A stretch of DNA of 64,000 nt from the NCBI GenBank assembly GCA_032988165.1, contig JANTQF010000002.1, forward strand, positions 1-64,000. The letters are read 5' to 3'. The translations under genes were made by a program, and so were the position numbers. Positions 20,037-31,472 of the stretch are shown in pieces. The first letter of the stretch is position 1. Each line of letters begins with the position of its first letter. Origin of the DNA: Emmonsiellopsis sp. PD_33 (taxonomy: Eukaryota > Ascomycota > Eurotiomycetes > Onygenales > Ajellomycetaceae). The notes beneath the pieces were generated by a model. That model was not told the origin of the DNA. It did no database searches and saw only the letters and a list, made by a program, of their open reading frames with translations.

Positions 20037-22267
20037 GTTGGTTGTAGGGAGGAAGGGGAATGTACGTATGTGCAGGTGGACTGAGTTGATAGTTAGCAGT
20101 TGCATATGAGCCTGCGTTTTTGAACTTGGGAGTGTGAGAGTAGGTGAGCGTGCCAAATTTCTCGGGACGTTTTTCTCTTGTCATATCTTTCAATGGACAT
20201 TACTTGCTGTATATAGTCAGTTCCTTCCAATGTTAAATAATACACCATTAATGAAACGCGTATAATGTATTTATTATGGTAATAGGGCTCGGAATATTCG
20301 AGTGCCAGGAGAGGATGTATAAAAAGAAAGGAGGGGGCGAGGAATAGATAATAATGTGCCCGTTCCTCTTGGTTAGTGAGTTTCTTTGCGTGGTATGGCA
20401 GAGACCGATAGACTGTTATTCTTTTTGTTTTTTCATCTGTAACTTGGATGGATGATAGATAGGTAGGCGCCTAGAGAGAATGGGCAGGTCTTTGCTTGCG
20501 GTTTGCCCTGGAATATGCAGGGCATCAAGCTATGCATATGCATGCATACCATCGCATTTTAATCATGGCAGAGGTTTGCTCAATAATAAGCTTCCATAGG
20601 GAACTAGGTTCCAGTCAATTGGGCTCGGAACATGGCAAGCCAATTCCAACCAGGTCAAGCATAACTTCTGCTTTCTTTTCCAGTTCCAGTTATGGGAGAG
20701 GTCTTTTTCCCCCGCGTTTGAAAATGAATCTCGACCGCTTTCTAGGTTGTAGATGGTGAGATTATGTGCATGTCTTCTGCCTGTCTGAGCTGGTACCTGT
20801 ATGAGTGAAATTTGTTGACTAGGGTGGGAAACAAGACAATGACGACAAATTGCCAGCAATAAAATCGGCACTCTTCAGAATGGCAAACACGGATTTCGCA
20901 TGGGCAGCACGATTGCGGTCCCGCGTAAGAAGCGCGATATCTGAAATTACCACTGCATGCTCTGTTGCCAGTAAGTGCGGCTTGCATTCCGGAGCTCAAA
21001 GGCAGGGATGATTTGTGAGTAGGGAAGGATTTTACTGCAACCCATCTATTTTGTGTTGCTGTGATGGTATGCTATTCTGTTTTGGGTATCTTGAACAGAT
21101 ATGTGCCGCAATGATTGTCGACTATGCGGGGAAAATTCATGAGGAGGGGACGCTTGGATTTTGACCAGATAGTCCTCACAATGCTCCTGATTGGCCGGTT
21201 TATTAGAATTGTTAGTATATTCTGGAGTATGAAGCTCTCCTTGAGTCGTTCTTCGGGTGAGGCCTTGTATCGCTGTCCCATCATGGATAATGTCTACCCC
21301 ACCGCATGGCACCTTAGAATTAGCACCTGATGTGCCATGAGGGCCAGTGAGAAGGCGGAAGGAACGTTTGGAGGACCAGAGGTGGAAAGGTGACCAACTG
21401 CCTTTTTTCAAATTTTCCTTTCTGAGTTGGTGGATATTGGAGACGAAAAGGAAAAAAATGTAGGGGGGAAGAGAACAAGAAAAAGGGTGAAGAAAGAAGA
21501 AATGAGAAGGGAGGGATGAATTTCCTGAGCTTGGCTGGAGCTCTTGTCGCTCTCAGTGCGTCATCTCTTCCCAGATCATCTCTGGTTCTAGTTCCAGTTT
21601 CAATCATCTCGCAACATAAGAATCATTGGTCGCGCCCAATGGATCCGCGAGGTTGGAGTATCCGTGAGGGAACCCCAGATATGGCATGATATAGTAGCTG
21701 AAGAACTACTGGTATCTGTGGTTTGTAGATAAACAGATAGCATGTTCCGGAAAATAACGCTGAATGAAAGAACGTAATTTGGCCATCGGATAGCATAGTC
21801 CAATCTCAACTGTGTTGTATACTCTTCTTCCCTTTCGTGAGGAAATGATAAGTCCTCATCCCTCAGCCAAATCAATTCCACTCGCCCAGTGGCATGGTGA
21901 CCACAGCCAAGGCGTAGACGGAATATATCGTGTAACTCTGGGCCGTTGGGACTGAGGTATAAAATGGAAGGGCTTCACTTAAATTATATATGTAGAGAAC
22001 TATAAGCGAGTCATTTTGAGACTTCATGGCCCCATGGCCATGAGTTGGATTCCTCATCGAGAGAAGAATCAAGATGTTGCGGGCTTCAAGTTTTGATAAC
22101 GTTGGAATAGAGTGCTTACATAATTCGAGTTAACCTGCAATGCAAACAGTGCAAACACCCAACCTCCGAGCTAAGCAAAGACCAACATCACCGACCTCAA
22201 CGCCGCAACTCGACAGGAACAAGAGTCAGAATACGCCATTCAAAGGCCCTCTGTCCCCTCTTTAACC
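20037..22267. other. Gene-free spacer
   Basis: About 2.2 kb with only short unconvincing frames on both strands. Purine-rich stretch near 21430-21510 (GGAGACGAAAAGGAAAAAAA-like, AGAAAAAGGGTGAAGAAAGA). The last part includes a repeated GCAAACAGTGCAAACACC motif near 22140. The spacer separates two + strand genes, so it contains one 3' region and one promoter. Confidence 0.55.
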
Positions 22268-23263
22268 ATGCCAGCCATGTATCCTCCACGGTCACTGTCC
22301 CTTAATTTCCTTCTCCTCTCCCTCCTGTCCCTTCTCTCCCATTCTGCCGCCGCAATCCTCAGCATCACAATCCCGCCCACCCACCAGCTCCCCAACCCCA
22401 ATACCCTCCCAGCCTCGACCCATGCGACGCTCACCTCCCTCTCCTCTTCATCGGCTTCTACCTCAGGCACCCCTGGTCTCTTAAGAGCTCCCATCACCCG
22501 CAAATCGACCTTTGAGTTCAACACTCCCGCCGGACCACAATCGTATCTTCTTGATATCCGCTCGCGCGACTACATCTTCGCGCCGTATCGGGTTGATATT
22601 GATGCGGAAGGGGGTGTGATCGGGGTGTGGGAGACTTATCGGGGAAATGCGTGGGATAATAAAGGCGTTGAGAAAGTGTTTGCCAGGAGTGGGACTGGCG
22701 GGCAGGGCGGAGAGGTGGTGATTGTTGAGGCGAACGTTGTGGGGAAGAGGGGTTTCTATGAGGAGAGGGCTAAGTGTATGTTCCTTTTTCCCCTCTGCTG
22801 AAATTTATGATTTGATACTAATAGGCCCACGAAGTCTCGCCGTTGAGTCTGTTTAAGAACCCAATGATCCTCCTCGCGATCTTCGCTATGGCAATGATGT
22901 TTGGAATGCCATATCTTATGGACAACAGTATGTTGCTTCCCCTTTCTACCTCACCAATTAAATACATCATATACATCCCCTATGTCGAGACGTAACTAAA
23001 TCGATATTACAGTGGACCCTGAAATGCGTGCCGAATTCGAGAAACAATCCCGCTCCGGACCCCTAGGGGGCGCCTTGACTGGTACGGCCGGAGGAAAAGG
23101 TGGTGCGGGACGTGGAGCTCCAGCTCCACCCAGTTTTGATCTTGCTGGATGGATGGCTGGAACAAGTCAAGGTCCCATGGCTGCTTTGGATGCATCCGTA
23201 AAAGCGAGTACTAGCGGGCGAGAGGGCGGAAATGGGGGATCCTCGGCGGGGCGGAGGAGATGA
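22268..23263 (+). CDS. EMC7: ER membrane protein complex subunit 7
   Basis: EMC7 is part of the ER membrane insertase complex that places tail-anchored and multi-pass proteins. Exons 22268-22775, 22835-22927 and 23013-23263 give 283 residues. A hydrophobic signal segment (LNFLLLSLLSLLSHSAAA) precedes a beta-sandwich domain with LRAPITRKSTFEFNTPAG and SYLLDIRSRDYIFAPYRVDI. The membrane anchor is SPLSLFKNPMILLAIFAMAM, then FGMPYLMDNMDPEMRAEFEK, a very conserved family block. The tail is Gly/Ala-rich. In intron 1 a perfect TACTAAT branch site is followed at once by an AG that would break the frame; the next AG, at 22834, restores KFSPLSLF and was chosen. Two possible starts, 22268 and 22277. Confidence 0.88.
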
Positions 23264-23803
23264 AGGTGTATGATGCGGAGCGTTGGTTTATTGGGATAAT
23301 AGCTTGGTTTGTGCTTTAATTTTCCATACGTGAGATGGAGATGGATGATACTGATAGATGGAAAGTATATAATACTAGGTTATCTAATGTTCTGAATCGG
23401 GATGAATAAATCCGCCAACTGAACCCTACCCTGTATGATGTTACATCCTCAGCTTCATAATATCCCCCATAGCCTTTACAGTATCATTTCTTCTCCCGCA
23501 AAAGTCGCTGGAACCCTTCCCAAGGTTAGGGCTCAATCCTTCCACATCGGGCAACTCATGACTAATCACACTCCGCCACAACTGTGGCTGAGCTCATCGG
23601 CGGGATTACATCAGCCACGCCTCGCCACAGCCCTAATTGCCGGCTATATCTCATAGGGCTGGATCTTGTTTCTCTTCAAATACTATCATTTAATCCTGTT
23701 ATATATCAATAAACCACCAAATCCGGCGCATAGGATAGCAGATTATCCCTTTCCATTGCTTGACATATACCCCCAACACATCCATCATCGCAATTCGAGA
23801 GCG
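23264..23803. other. Intergenic region between EMC7 and WW-protein genes
   Basis: About 540 bp. No gene seen. The left half is the 3' flank of EMC7; the right half is A/T-rich (TTATATATCAATAAACCACC near 23699) and is the presumed promoter and leader of the WW-domain gene. Confidence 0.55.
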
Positions 23804-24826
23804 ATGTCATTTGCCCCTCCACCGGGTCCCCCCCCTCCCCGCGTCCCGGAGGGTTGGAAGGCCCAGTTCGATCAGGGATATAACGAATGGTGAGTCCATA
23901 TTGCCCCATACCGGTCACCCCAAATATCCAACCCAATCCCATCTAACAACCTACACTCCAACAGGTTTTACATCAATCTAAAAACCGGCATCTCCCAATG
24001 GGAACCCCCCACCGACACCCTGCCCCCTGCCTATGATGCCCCCAGCGCATCGTCATCCAATGCAGCCGCCGCTGCTGCGGCGGCGGGAGACAAAAAACCC
24101 CCCTACTCTCCTTCCCCTAACCCCACCCTCTCGTCAAATAATCCCTACAATTCACTCCTCAGCTCCGACGCCCCCGCCCCCGCCGTATCGAGTAACTCGA
24201 TAGAGGACGACGCACGACTAGCGGCGCAGTTACAAGCCGAAGAAGACGCGCGGGCGAGGGGCGAGTCCACGCCGCTGATGCAGAGTGGCGCTGGTGCTGG
24301 TGCTGGTGCTGGTGCTGGTGCCAGCGCGGATTACTATAACGCGAACCCAGGCCAAACCTCATCACCGCCGCGCCCAGCGTACGCGGGCAGTCCGCAACCA
24401 CCCTCTGAGAAACACAGCAAAGGGCCCGGCGGCTTCCTGGGTAAACTGCTCAGCAAGGCTTCGGGGAGACATAGCAGTGGCAGCCACGGCGGATTCACCG
24501 GCGGCCATGGACAACAGCACTACCCGCCACCGGGCTTCGGCCCGCCGCAGCAACAGCCTTATGGCGGCTACGGTGGCCTCCCATACCAGCACCCGCAGCA
24601 TCAGTATATGTACGGTGGCCGGCCGGTGAAGAAGAGGCACGGGGGGATGGGACCCGCTGGGGCAGCGGCGTTGGGGGTTGGGGGTGGGTTGCTGGGGGGA
24701 GCGCTGTTGGCAGATGCGATTGATGATCATCATGACTATCAGGATGGGTATCAGGATGGGTTTGGGGATGGGGGGGATTTTGGAGGGGGAGACTTTGGGG
24801 GTGGGGATTTTGGGGGGGATTTTTAG
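23804..24826 (+). CDS. WW-domain protein with low-complexity Gly-rich tail
   Basis: Exons 23804-23889 and 23965-24826, intron 23890-23964, 315 residues. A WW domain occupies about residues 12-42 (VPEGWKAQFDQGYNEW, then FYINLKTGISQWEPP) with both signature Trp residues and the closing Pro; it should bind Pro-rich ligands. The rest is low complexity: an Ala run, a Gly-Ala repeat from a GGTGCT microsatellite near 24290-24320, a Pro/Gln/His/Gly/Tyr-rich middle, a Gly-rich hydrophobic stretch (GAAALGVGGGLLGGALLADA) and a C-terminus of repeated GGGDF units. Fungal proteins of this shape are common and poorly characterised. The intron splits the WW domain right after its central Trp. Function beyond peptide binding is unknown. 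Confidence 0.82.
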
Positions 24827-26744
24827 GCATTTGCCTTATCATGGATTTCTGCCTCTTGGGTTTGTTTTGGATTGGTTTGATGCATTGCGGGGTTTTTTGT
24901 TGGGTTGGGCTGGTTTGGCCTTTTTTTCTGGCTGCAGAGGAATCGTTTCTTTGAGGGGCTGCTGTGCTGTGTATGATACTACAGATGGTTCTATGGGCCT
25001 CCTTTTCCTTGCCACTTCTCCTTGGTATTTATTTTTGTCATTCTGAACATATTTGTATATATAGCTTATACATATGATTGATGAGAATATTTACAGCAGT
25101 GTTCCACCCCATCCTGCCTATTCTAATCATTTTAGCGACGAATATGAAACAAGGAAATCCTGCCGTCTATTATATAGATTTCTAAACCGCAAAGACGAAG
25201 GGCTTAGAATAAACTATTTCAAACTAAAACCTATTTCCTGCTAGGTTGAAGAGTATTACGTTATTAATTCCACTTGGCATTATCACACTGTGATACCGCC
25301 CCCTTTCATGGGATGAAGAACCCAGCAAGGCTCCCACTATTAGCATCTAAACTGTCACAAGACACCAAGGGGTTTAACATACTGCAAGGCTGGGATAACC
25401 ATCCCATTCCCGAAATTTCCGGGTAATTGCAGCCAACCAATTCAGATGGTAGTTAACTAGGCCAGCCTTGCTACATCAGTTCATCCTATGTTGCGACCCT
25501 TCATACCTCACTAGTATAGATTCCAGCCTATCATTTTTTTGATATGCCATGAAAGGGGTCATTATCGGCTGAGCCAAGATGTTTTTATGAAAGATGAGGA
25601 AAAGCTCCATGCTGGAGCCAGCCTTCTCTTGGACAATCAGCTGATGATAGTAGTACTCATCATGGACCTTAAAGTAGGTTGTCTATAAGGGCCATGGATG
25701 ATGGGATGCGCCCTGAGGGCAACGGTGAGAGAGAGTATGGCGTGCCAGCTTATACGAGACCAGAAGCATATAAAGAGGATGAGCTGGCAGTGTTTTTGGA
25801 TCAGGACTATCTGTTTCCAAGACAGTTTACACTTTCTACGCTGCCTTGCCTGAAAGCCTACAAGATACTACTTAGTTTGATACTGCTGAACGTGCTCCAA
25901 GTATGGCCTGCCTGTCTACCTGTCTACCCTACCCCGTACCTATTACTGCAAGAATACTGACTGCTTAATAGCCACCTCCAAACAAACATACACAATGGCC
26001 CTTGTTGCCTGCAACGGGTGCGGCAAAAAACGAGAGTGCAGTGCTTATAGTGTGCTTAAGGGAGCACAGAGAGTGACGCAGATGCTGTGCAGCAGATGTA
26101 AACCTAAATCTAAATAGTGAGCTCGCACCATGTATTATTTTCTTTACTGGTTTTTATACTTGGTCTGACTTTAACTTGTATAGGTTGGATTCTTACCGCC
26201 GAGGAGAATAGCTCGTGCTATTTACTGAGTCCTTTATTTTGCTGGTGGACAGACCATGGCTTCTCTCCTCTGACGGTGCCTTTTATATCTATCTATTCCT
26301 CCGCCGATGTTGAAATTAGAACGGCGTGTGAGCGGATGATGTTATGCACGGAATCTTCGGGTTTACACTCATTGGATAGTTCTGAAAATGTATTTTCTTC
26401 AACATATCCTTCTGGCTAGGTTTGAATTTAGTTAGTTATCATAGGCTGTCCAGGTGGTAAAACTAATTGGAAATTTTTCTCTATCACTTCAAGCAAATGA
26501 ATGTGCCATAGGTTCCAAGTGAAGTCTTATCTTGAAATTACAGAGCTGACACATCTCTCTTTAAAAAAACTGTTGAACATTACTTGCTTCGATAATAAAC
26601 CTACCTTTAACAGTCATGGTAATATCACCAGCACTAATAAGAAGCAAATAAGGGGCCATTCTGTTTCATTTCCTTTTCACCATCCTATCATTCATTATTT
26701 CCACCCATTAACTACCTATCCAGTAACTTACAGCGGCTGCATAT
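24827..26744. other. A/T-rich spacer, possible relic DNA
   Basis: About 1.9 kb with no confident gene. After the WW gene the + strand is G/T-rich (GGTTTTTTGTTGGGTTGGGC). From about 25080 on it is A/T-rich with scattered short frames. A frame at about 25694-25960 (MDDGMRPEGNGEREYGVPAY...) and a small cysteine-motif frame at 25995-26117 could be remains of one older gene. The convergent orientation of the flanking genes means no promoter is required here. Confidence 0.5.
25995..26117 (+). CDS. Possible 40-residue zinc-module micro-ORF or exon relic
   Basis: Forty codons from ATG to TAG containing CNGCGKKREC and, 16 residues on, LCSRCK. The C-x2-C ... C-x2-C pattern with Lys/Arg between resembles the short zinc modules found in some fungal repeat-associated proteins. 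It may be a last exon of a lost gene, since a GTATGG/TTAATAG pair just upstream could be an intron joining it to the frame at 25694-25920. The joined frame does not hold together cleanly, so coding status is doubtful. Confidence 0.2.
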   Translation: MALVACNGCGKKRECSAYSVLKGAQRVTQMLCSRCKPKSK

Positions 26745-27605
26745 CTACACCGTCCCCGCCAACACCATCTGCGCCCAGAAATACAACCCATACCCGACCG
26801 CCGGCGCCACCAACCCCGGATTCCCCCTCTGCTTGCCAAACGCATCCTTAGCGACAAAGATATCACTAATAACAAACATCACCGCCCCAATCAGCCTCTG
26901 CTTCCCCGCCGCCCCGCTCCCCGCCGTCGCATTCGCCACCGCCATCATCCCACTGATAATCAACGAATACCCAAACACCAACGGCTTCATCTCCTCTTCC
27001 ATCGCCACGTCGAGAACATTGCTCGACAGCCCGTCCCGCCCCTTGCCGTCAGGATAAACCACGCCGAGCCATTTGGTCAGCGCCGTCTGCAGCACCATGG
27101 TCACCCCGAACGCGGACCAGGAGAATCCCGTCGGCCGCTGGTTTTTCGCCAGGAAGGCGAGGATGTAGGCGACATGCGCGGCCGCGAAGGAGACGACGCC
27201 TAGCTTGAAGCTGTTGGAGATTTTCTTGGGCTGTGGCTTTGCCGGTTTGGCTGCCTTGTCGCGCGCCGATTTGCCTGATGCGGGCAGCAGGGCGCCGATG
27301 TACTTATCGTAGTATTCGCTGCGGGTTGGGATGAGGAAGTAGTCGCCTATTGCGGAGAAGATGAGGCCGGCGGCGATGCGGGTGCGGTAGGGGTCCCATC
27401 CTGTGGAGGGGGAGGGGGTGAGGTAGAGCGGGCCGGCGAGGAAGGCGGCTGAGGAGAGGAGCTTGAGGATGGCGTGGCCGGGGTAAAAGGAGAGGCGCTC
27501 GGAAATGGCGAGGAGGGGGAGGGTGACTTTTAGGGCCTGCACGGCCTGGGGTGGGGGGAGGGTGAGGGAGGAGGTGAAGGGGAGGAGGGTGGAGAGGGAG
27601 GGCAT
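26745..27605 (-). CDS. YhhN / TMEM86 family membrane protein (lysoplasmalogenase-like)
   Basis: Single exon, 286 residues, about eight hydrophobic segments. Members of the YhhN/TMEM86 family hydrolyse the vinyl-ether bond of lysoplasmalogens in ER-type membranes. The conserved acidic residues are visible in FSAIGDYFLI and VISDIFVAKDAF, and the closing helix is APAVGYGLYFWAQMVLAG. A polar insert (SGKSARDKAAKPAKPQPKK) between helices is a fungal-type loop. The start ATG at 27605 begins MPSLSTLLPFTSS. Most fungi are not known for abundant plasmalogens, so the real substrate may be another lysolipid. The neighbour upstream on the other strand is the GH6 cellulase; no functional link is implied. 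Confidence 0.88.
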   Translation of the reverse strand: MPSLSTLLPFTSSLTLPPPQAVQALKVTLPLLAISERLSFYPGHAILKLLSSAAFLAGPLYLTPSPSTGWDPYRTRIAAGLIFSAIGDYFLIPTRSEYYDKYIGALLPASGKSARDKAAKPAKPQPKKISNSFKLGVVSFAAAHVAYILAFLAKNQRPTGFSWSAFGVTMVLQTALTKWLGVVYPDGKGRDGLSSNVLDVAMEEEMKPLVFGYSLIISGMMAVANATAGSGAAGKQRLIGAVMFVISDIFVAKDAFGKQRGNPGLVAPAVGYGLYFWAQMVLAGTV

Positions 27606-28787
27606 GGTTGGTTTTGTTGGTGGCGTGTGGCGTAGATTTTAATTTGTGTAGATGATGGCGAGGTCGGTGAGCTGTGGATGTGTATCTCCAAGGGCAGGGT
27701 AATTAATATGGATGCAGGCTCCGTGTGGAGATGGGGGTTAGTTATACATAGTTCGTTAGCTAGATAGCTACAGGCCAAGAAGGGCTTTTCGGGCCATGAT
27801 GTAATATCCTCGGCTAACTCAGAATTTGCACATGGAACTAGCCTGATGAGAATATCTCCCAAAGAGAATGGAATAATGATTGATCAGTGAAGATGTTTGC
27901 ATGTAAACTGTTCTTCTGTTCATCCTGATATTGACATGTTGTCAGGTTTAACCGCATCTGGTAATCCAGCCCTAACTCCCCATTTACCCCTATTTTCCGC
28001 GATTTGAGTTCAGACTCCTCGCCTTCGCCCGGCGTTGTTCAGGGGTCTTGTTCCACGCTTATTCTAGGCCGTTCTAGACGGCTTCGATCAGTATCAATCC
28101 GGTCCGCTTGCTTTTCTGCAATCAAAACCCCAACCACGCCCCCGCTGCCAATTCCAGCAGCAGACGCCCTCATACAGGGTGTAGACACCCAAGACTTGGA
28201 TTCCAGCGTCTACCCCTCATTCTCGCCGGAATAGATAACCCAGGTCCCCGATATAACTTTACTGTCAGAGCGAAGCTATCTCAAACGGAGGCAGGTCGAC
28301 CCTTGGCTACCTACTTGATTCAGGTGTAGTGCGGGATCATGAGGCTTCTCGAAGATATCATTTCGACTAGCAAGGACCGTTGTTGCTAGCTAGCTATGCT
28401 GGCCCGCCTGTGTCTGTATCTCGAGGGATGCCCAATTTGATTTCCTCGGCCGCATCAACGGGCCGGACGAGTGATTAGGACGTCTTGGTTAAGGAGGTGG
28501 ATATGAGCTTTAGATGAGCTCGTTTCAACATGGGCGCTTGACTGCTTGTCAAAGCACGGAATGGATGGGCTGGGTTTATTCAAGAGGAAACAATGCTATC
28601 TAGTCCCTGGCATGATGCGATGAAATGCATTTCGTTCCATCTCTAATATTTATAAATCCCTGGGGATCGCCGCCGTCTGATCCTCGTCGTGCTTTTGATT
28701 GTACCCATCCTTCATGTCAATCCGGGGATAGGTTTTCCTTCTTCTTGGTATATAATTATCTGGTTATTCCCAACCCTTCGCTTCACC
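27606..28787. promoter_or_regulatory. Divergent promoter region; TATA box and CreA-type sites before the cellulase
   Basis: The two genes face away from each other across 1.18 kb. Near the cellulase there is a TATAAAT at 28651-28657, about 135 bp before its ATG. Two sequences fitting the carbon-catabolite repressor consensus SYGGRG are CTGGGG at 28660-28665 and CCGGGG at 28722-28727. Their repressor role is inferred only. I did not find the XlnR-type GGCTAA element on a quick reading of both strands. Confidence 0.45.
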
Positions 28788-30203
28788 ATGAAGCTCTCCT
28801 CCCTGGTCACTGCAACCTCCGCCTCCCTCGCCGCCGGCTCCCTCCTCCCCCGCCTTCCAAATGGCGGCGACAAGAACCCCTTCCTGGGCAGAACCCACTA
28901 CGTCAATCCCACCTACGCGGAGAAGTTAAACACAACTCTCCAAGCTTTCATTGCGCAAAACGACACCCTCAATGCCGCCCGCACTCGCTCTGCCCTGAAC
29001 ATCGGCACCTTTGTCTGGGTCTCGAAGATGGCTGACCTCCCCAACATCGACGCGGCCATCACCGGCGCCCGCGCCGCCAAAGAAGCCACGGGCGAAGAGC
29101 AAATCGTCGGCTTGGTCCTGTACGACCTGCCGAACCGTGACTGCAGCGCCGGCGAGTCGGCCGGCGAGTTTGTCCTGGATGAGGACGGGCTGAATCGGTA
29201 TAAAACGGAGTTTGTGGACCCGTATGCGGAGGCAGTGGGCGGGGCAGAGGATGTGAGGTTTGCGATTGTTCTGGAGCCGGATAGTTTGGGCAATGCGGTG
29301 ACGAATATGGGGATTGAGCTGTGTAATGTGTCGATTCCGGCGTATAAAGAGGGCATTGCGTATGCGATTGAGAAGTTGCAGTTTGATCATGTTTCGCTGT
29401 ATATTGATGCCGCGCATGGCGGGTGGCTTGGGTGGGACGATAATCTGGAGCCGAGTAAGTTGATATCTCTCCATCTACTATAACTCATACATCTAACAAA
29501 CCTACCCGCCCCCAGCCGCCGCCGTGATGGCTGAGGTTGTCGAGCTCGCCGGCCATAGCGCAAAGATCAGGGGGTTCTCCATCAACGTGTCAAACTATAA
29601 CCCCTACAACGCCGCTGTCCGCGAACCATACACCGAATGGAGCAATTCATGGGATGAATCACACTATGCCACCTCCCTCTCTCCACATCTTGAAGAAAAG
29701 GGCCTCCCCGCCCACTTCATCGTCGACCAGGGCCGCGTCGCCCTCCCTGGCGCCCGCGCTGAATGGGGCGACTGGTGCAACGTCAATCCTTCCGGGTATG
29801 TCTAGGACCCCCCCTTATCCATTACAAAAATCTCCGAAAACCACCGCCCACTAACCCATCCCCATCCATAACAAACCACAGCTTCGGCATGCGCCCAACA
29901 ACAGACACCAACAACCGCAACGTCGACAGCATCGTCTGGATCAAGCCCGGTGGTGAAGCCGACGGCGCATGCGGCATGGAGGGTGCCCCCGCCGCCGGCG
30001 AGTGGTTCGATGAGTTTGCCCAGATGCTCGTGAAGAATGCCCAGCCGTGCTTGGAGCCTATTTGGCCCAAGGGCCCGCTAGATGAGCCTGAGCCGACCGA
30101 GACGGCTACGGCTACGCCGAGTAATACGGCGACGGCGACAAGGAAGCCTACGAGGACGGCTTCACCGAGGCCTACGAGGACGTCGAGACCTGGTCGGCCG
30201 TGA
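28788..30203 (+). CDS. GH6 cellobiohydrolase (Cel6-type), no CBM1
   Basis: Secreted enzyme cutting cellobiose from non-reducing cellulose ends by inversion. Exons 28788-29454, 29516-29795 and 29882-30203 give 422 residues. Signal peptide MKLSSLVTATSASLAAGS. Family-6 landmarks all present: YDLPNRDCSAGES (loop Asp), LEPDSLGNAVTN (the proton-donor Asp), YIDAAHGGWLGWDDN, WGDWCNVNPSGFGMRP (candidate base Asp) and IVWIKPGGEADG. The N-side loop after YDLP has the length seen in tunnel-forming cellobiohydrolases. The segment after KPGGE is about 15 residues shorter than in Trichoderma Cel6A and its Cys pair is altered. No N-terminal cellulose-binding module or linker; instead a C-terminal tail of about 40 residues rich in Thr, Pro and Arg. 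Confidence 0.92.
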
Positions 30204-30599
30204 CATGTAGGGGGGTATTGAGAAGTGGAAGTAAGGGGGAATTGGAACGTTGAGAGGGGGAAGGACGGGGTTTGATTGCTTGATTCTGCTATATGTATAT
30301 ATCCATGGATTTGATGGTGGTGGTTTGGAGATTGATATGTTGAGGTGTGAAAAACGCTCTTTCTGAATCGATCTAGTTTTATGAACAAGTGAGGGAATAG
30401 TCTGACCTATCGTTGGATTGACCCTGGAGGTTTCCATCTGTTAGATATGGTTAGAGCCACTGGGCCTTTAAGGATTGATCCTTTTTGGTCTAGTTGGGTT
30501 CAACATCATCGCATCCTGATAAATCCCATACTTGAAAGGGGCACGAAATGTTAGAAGACATTGATGTCGATAAAATCAGGACCATAAATCCAGATACAG
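30204..30599. other. 3' flank of the cellulase gene
   Basis: About 400 bp, A/T-moderate, no gene seen. It separates the cellulase from the broken kinase-like gene on the opposite strand. Confidence 0.5.
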
Positions 30600-31340
30600 C
30601 ATCTTCAACCAAGGAAGCTCCGCGTCGAAAGGTAGTAAAATTTTGGCAACCCATTCATCTCAATTATCATCTCACCTGCCTGCACACGTTGCTAGGGAAT
30701 ATTCCCAGTAGCTAGGGTGCCATCCAAGAATTTCCCGGTCTATGAGAGTTATCTCATACTGGTTGGCATCTGTAGTGTCAGGCCATGGTTTAATTATCAT
30801 GTTCTTGTGCTAGAAGTCCCCATGCGTAAATTTTGGCCTGTGGGTACGGAAAACATGCGATAATGATCGACGATAAAAGTTAGCCTTGTAGGTGGTATGG
30901 GTATCAGATGCTGTGATATATTTCAAAGCCCGAGCCTCATACAGTGCATCTTCCGAGCGGAAAGGGCCATTGATGGAAGGAGTAGGTTGTGAGGCCCAGA
31001 AGATACCATGCAAGAGACGATTTTGCCCGATACTACCAAAAAAACCCGGGGATGACAGATCGCGTAGTTCCCCAAAGTACTGTCTGAGCGTTGCACTAAT
31101 ATCGGATTTCTGGTAAGGGCTTAAGCTTGCCCACTGAGTATCCAGGGTGTGGCCTTCGATGAATTCATGACAATATAAATTGTCGACGACTCAGGGGCGT
31201 TGTCAAGCACGTAAACCTGTGGCATTCTGTTCCAGAACCACTGACTGTGGGAATCAAGGAGCATCAGCTTCTGTACTCAGGAAAAGGCGAATTCGTGTAA
31301 CCCTGGGACGCAGTGTTGCTGGGAAGAGAGTCCATCGACG
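30600..31340 (-). pseudogene. Broken APH/protein-kinase-like gene
   Basis: The minus strand encodes recognisable pieces of the fungal aminoglycoside-phosphotransferase-like kinase family, but in several frames. From about 31200 downward: STIYIVM, then a shifted frame with EFIEGHTLDTQWASLS, GELRDLSSPGFFGSIG, LLHGIFWASQPTPSINGPFR, FRTHRPKFTHGDF, a TAG stop at 30810-30812, then HKNMIIKPW and LIDREILGWHPSYWEYSLA. The catalytic loop (HGDxxxxNxx) is therefore cut by the stop, which sits where Gln/CAG is usual. A one-base loss near 31163-31167 breaks the frame between IVM and EFIEG. The 5' end is unclear. Boundaries are approximate. It is a decayed gene or allele; no product is expected. Confidence 0.75.
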
Positions 31341-31472
31341 ATTAAGACGGTGTCTCATGATAATGGTTGAACTTTGCCAATGAGTGGAGGAAATATTCGC
31401 TTTTAGTAGTATCTTGTGTTTGGTGGCAGACCTTTCTTCTGGTCCTCTTCCTATCAAGCTTGTCAGCCTCTG

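Noticed and set aside
28004..28329. Plus-strand frames in the cellulase promoter
   Set aside because: Short, overlapping, Ser/Pro-rich chance frames without motif; the region is better explained as promoter.
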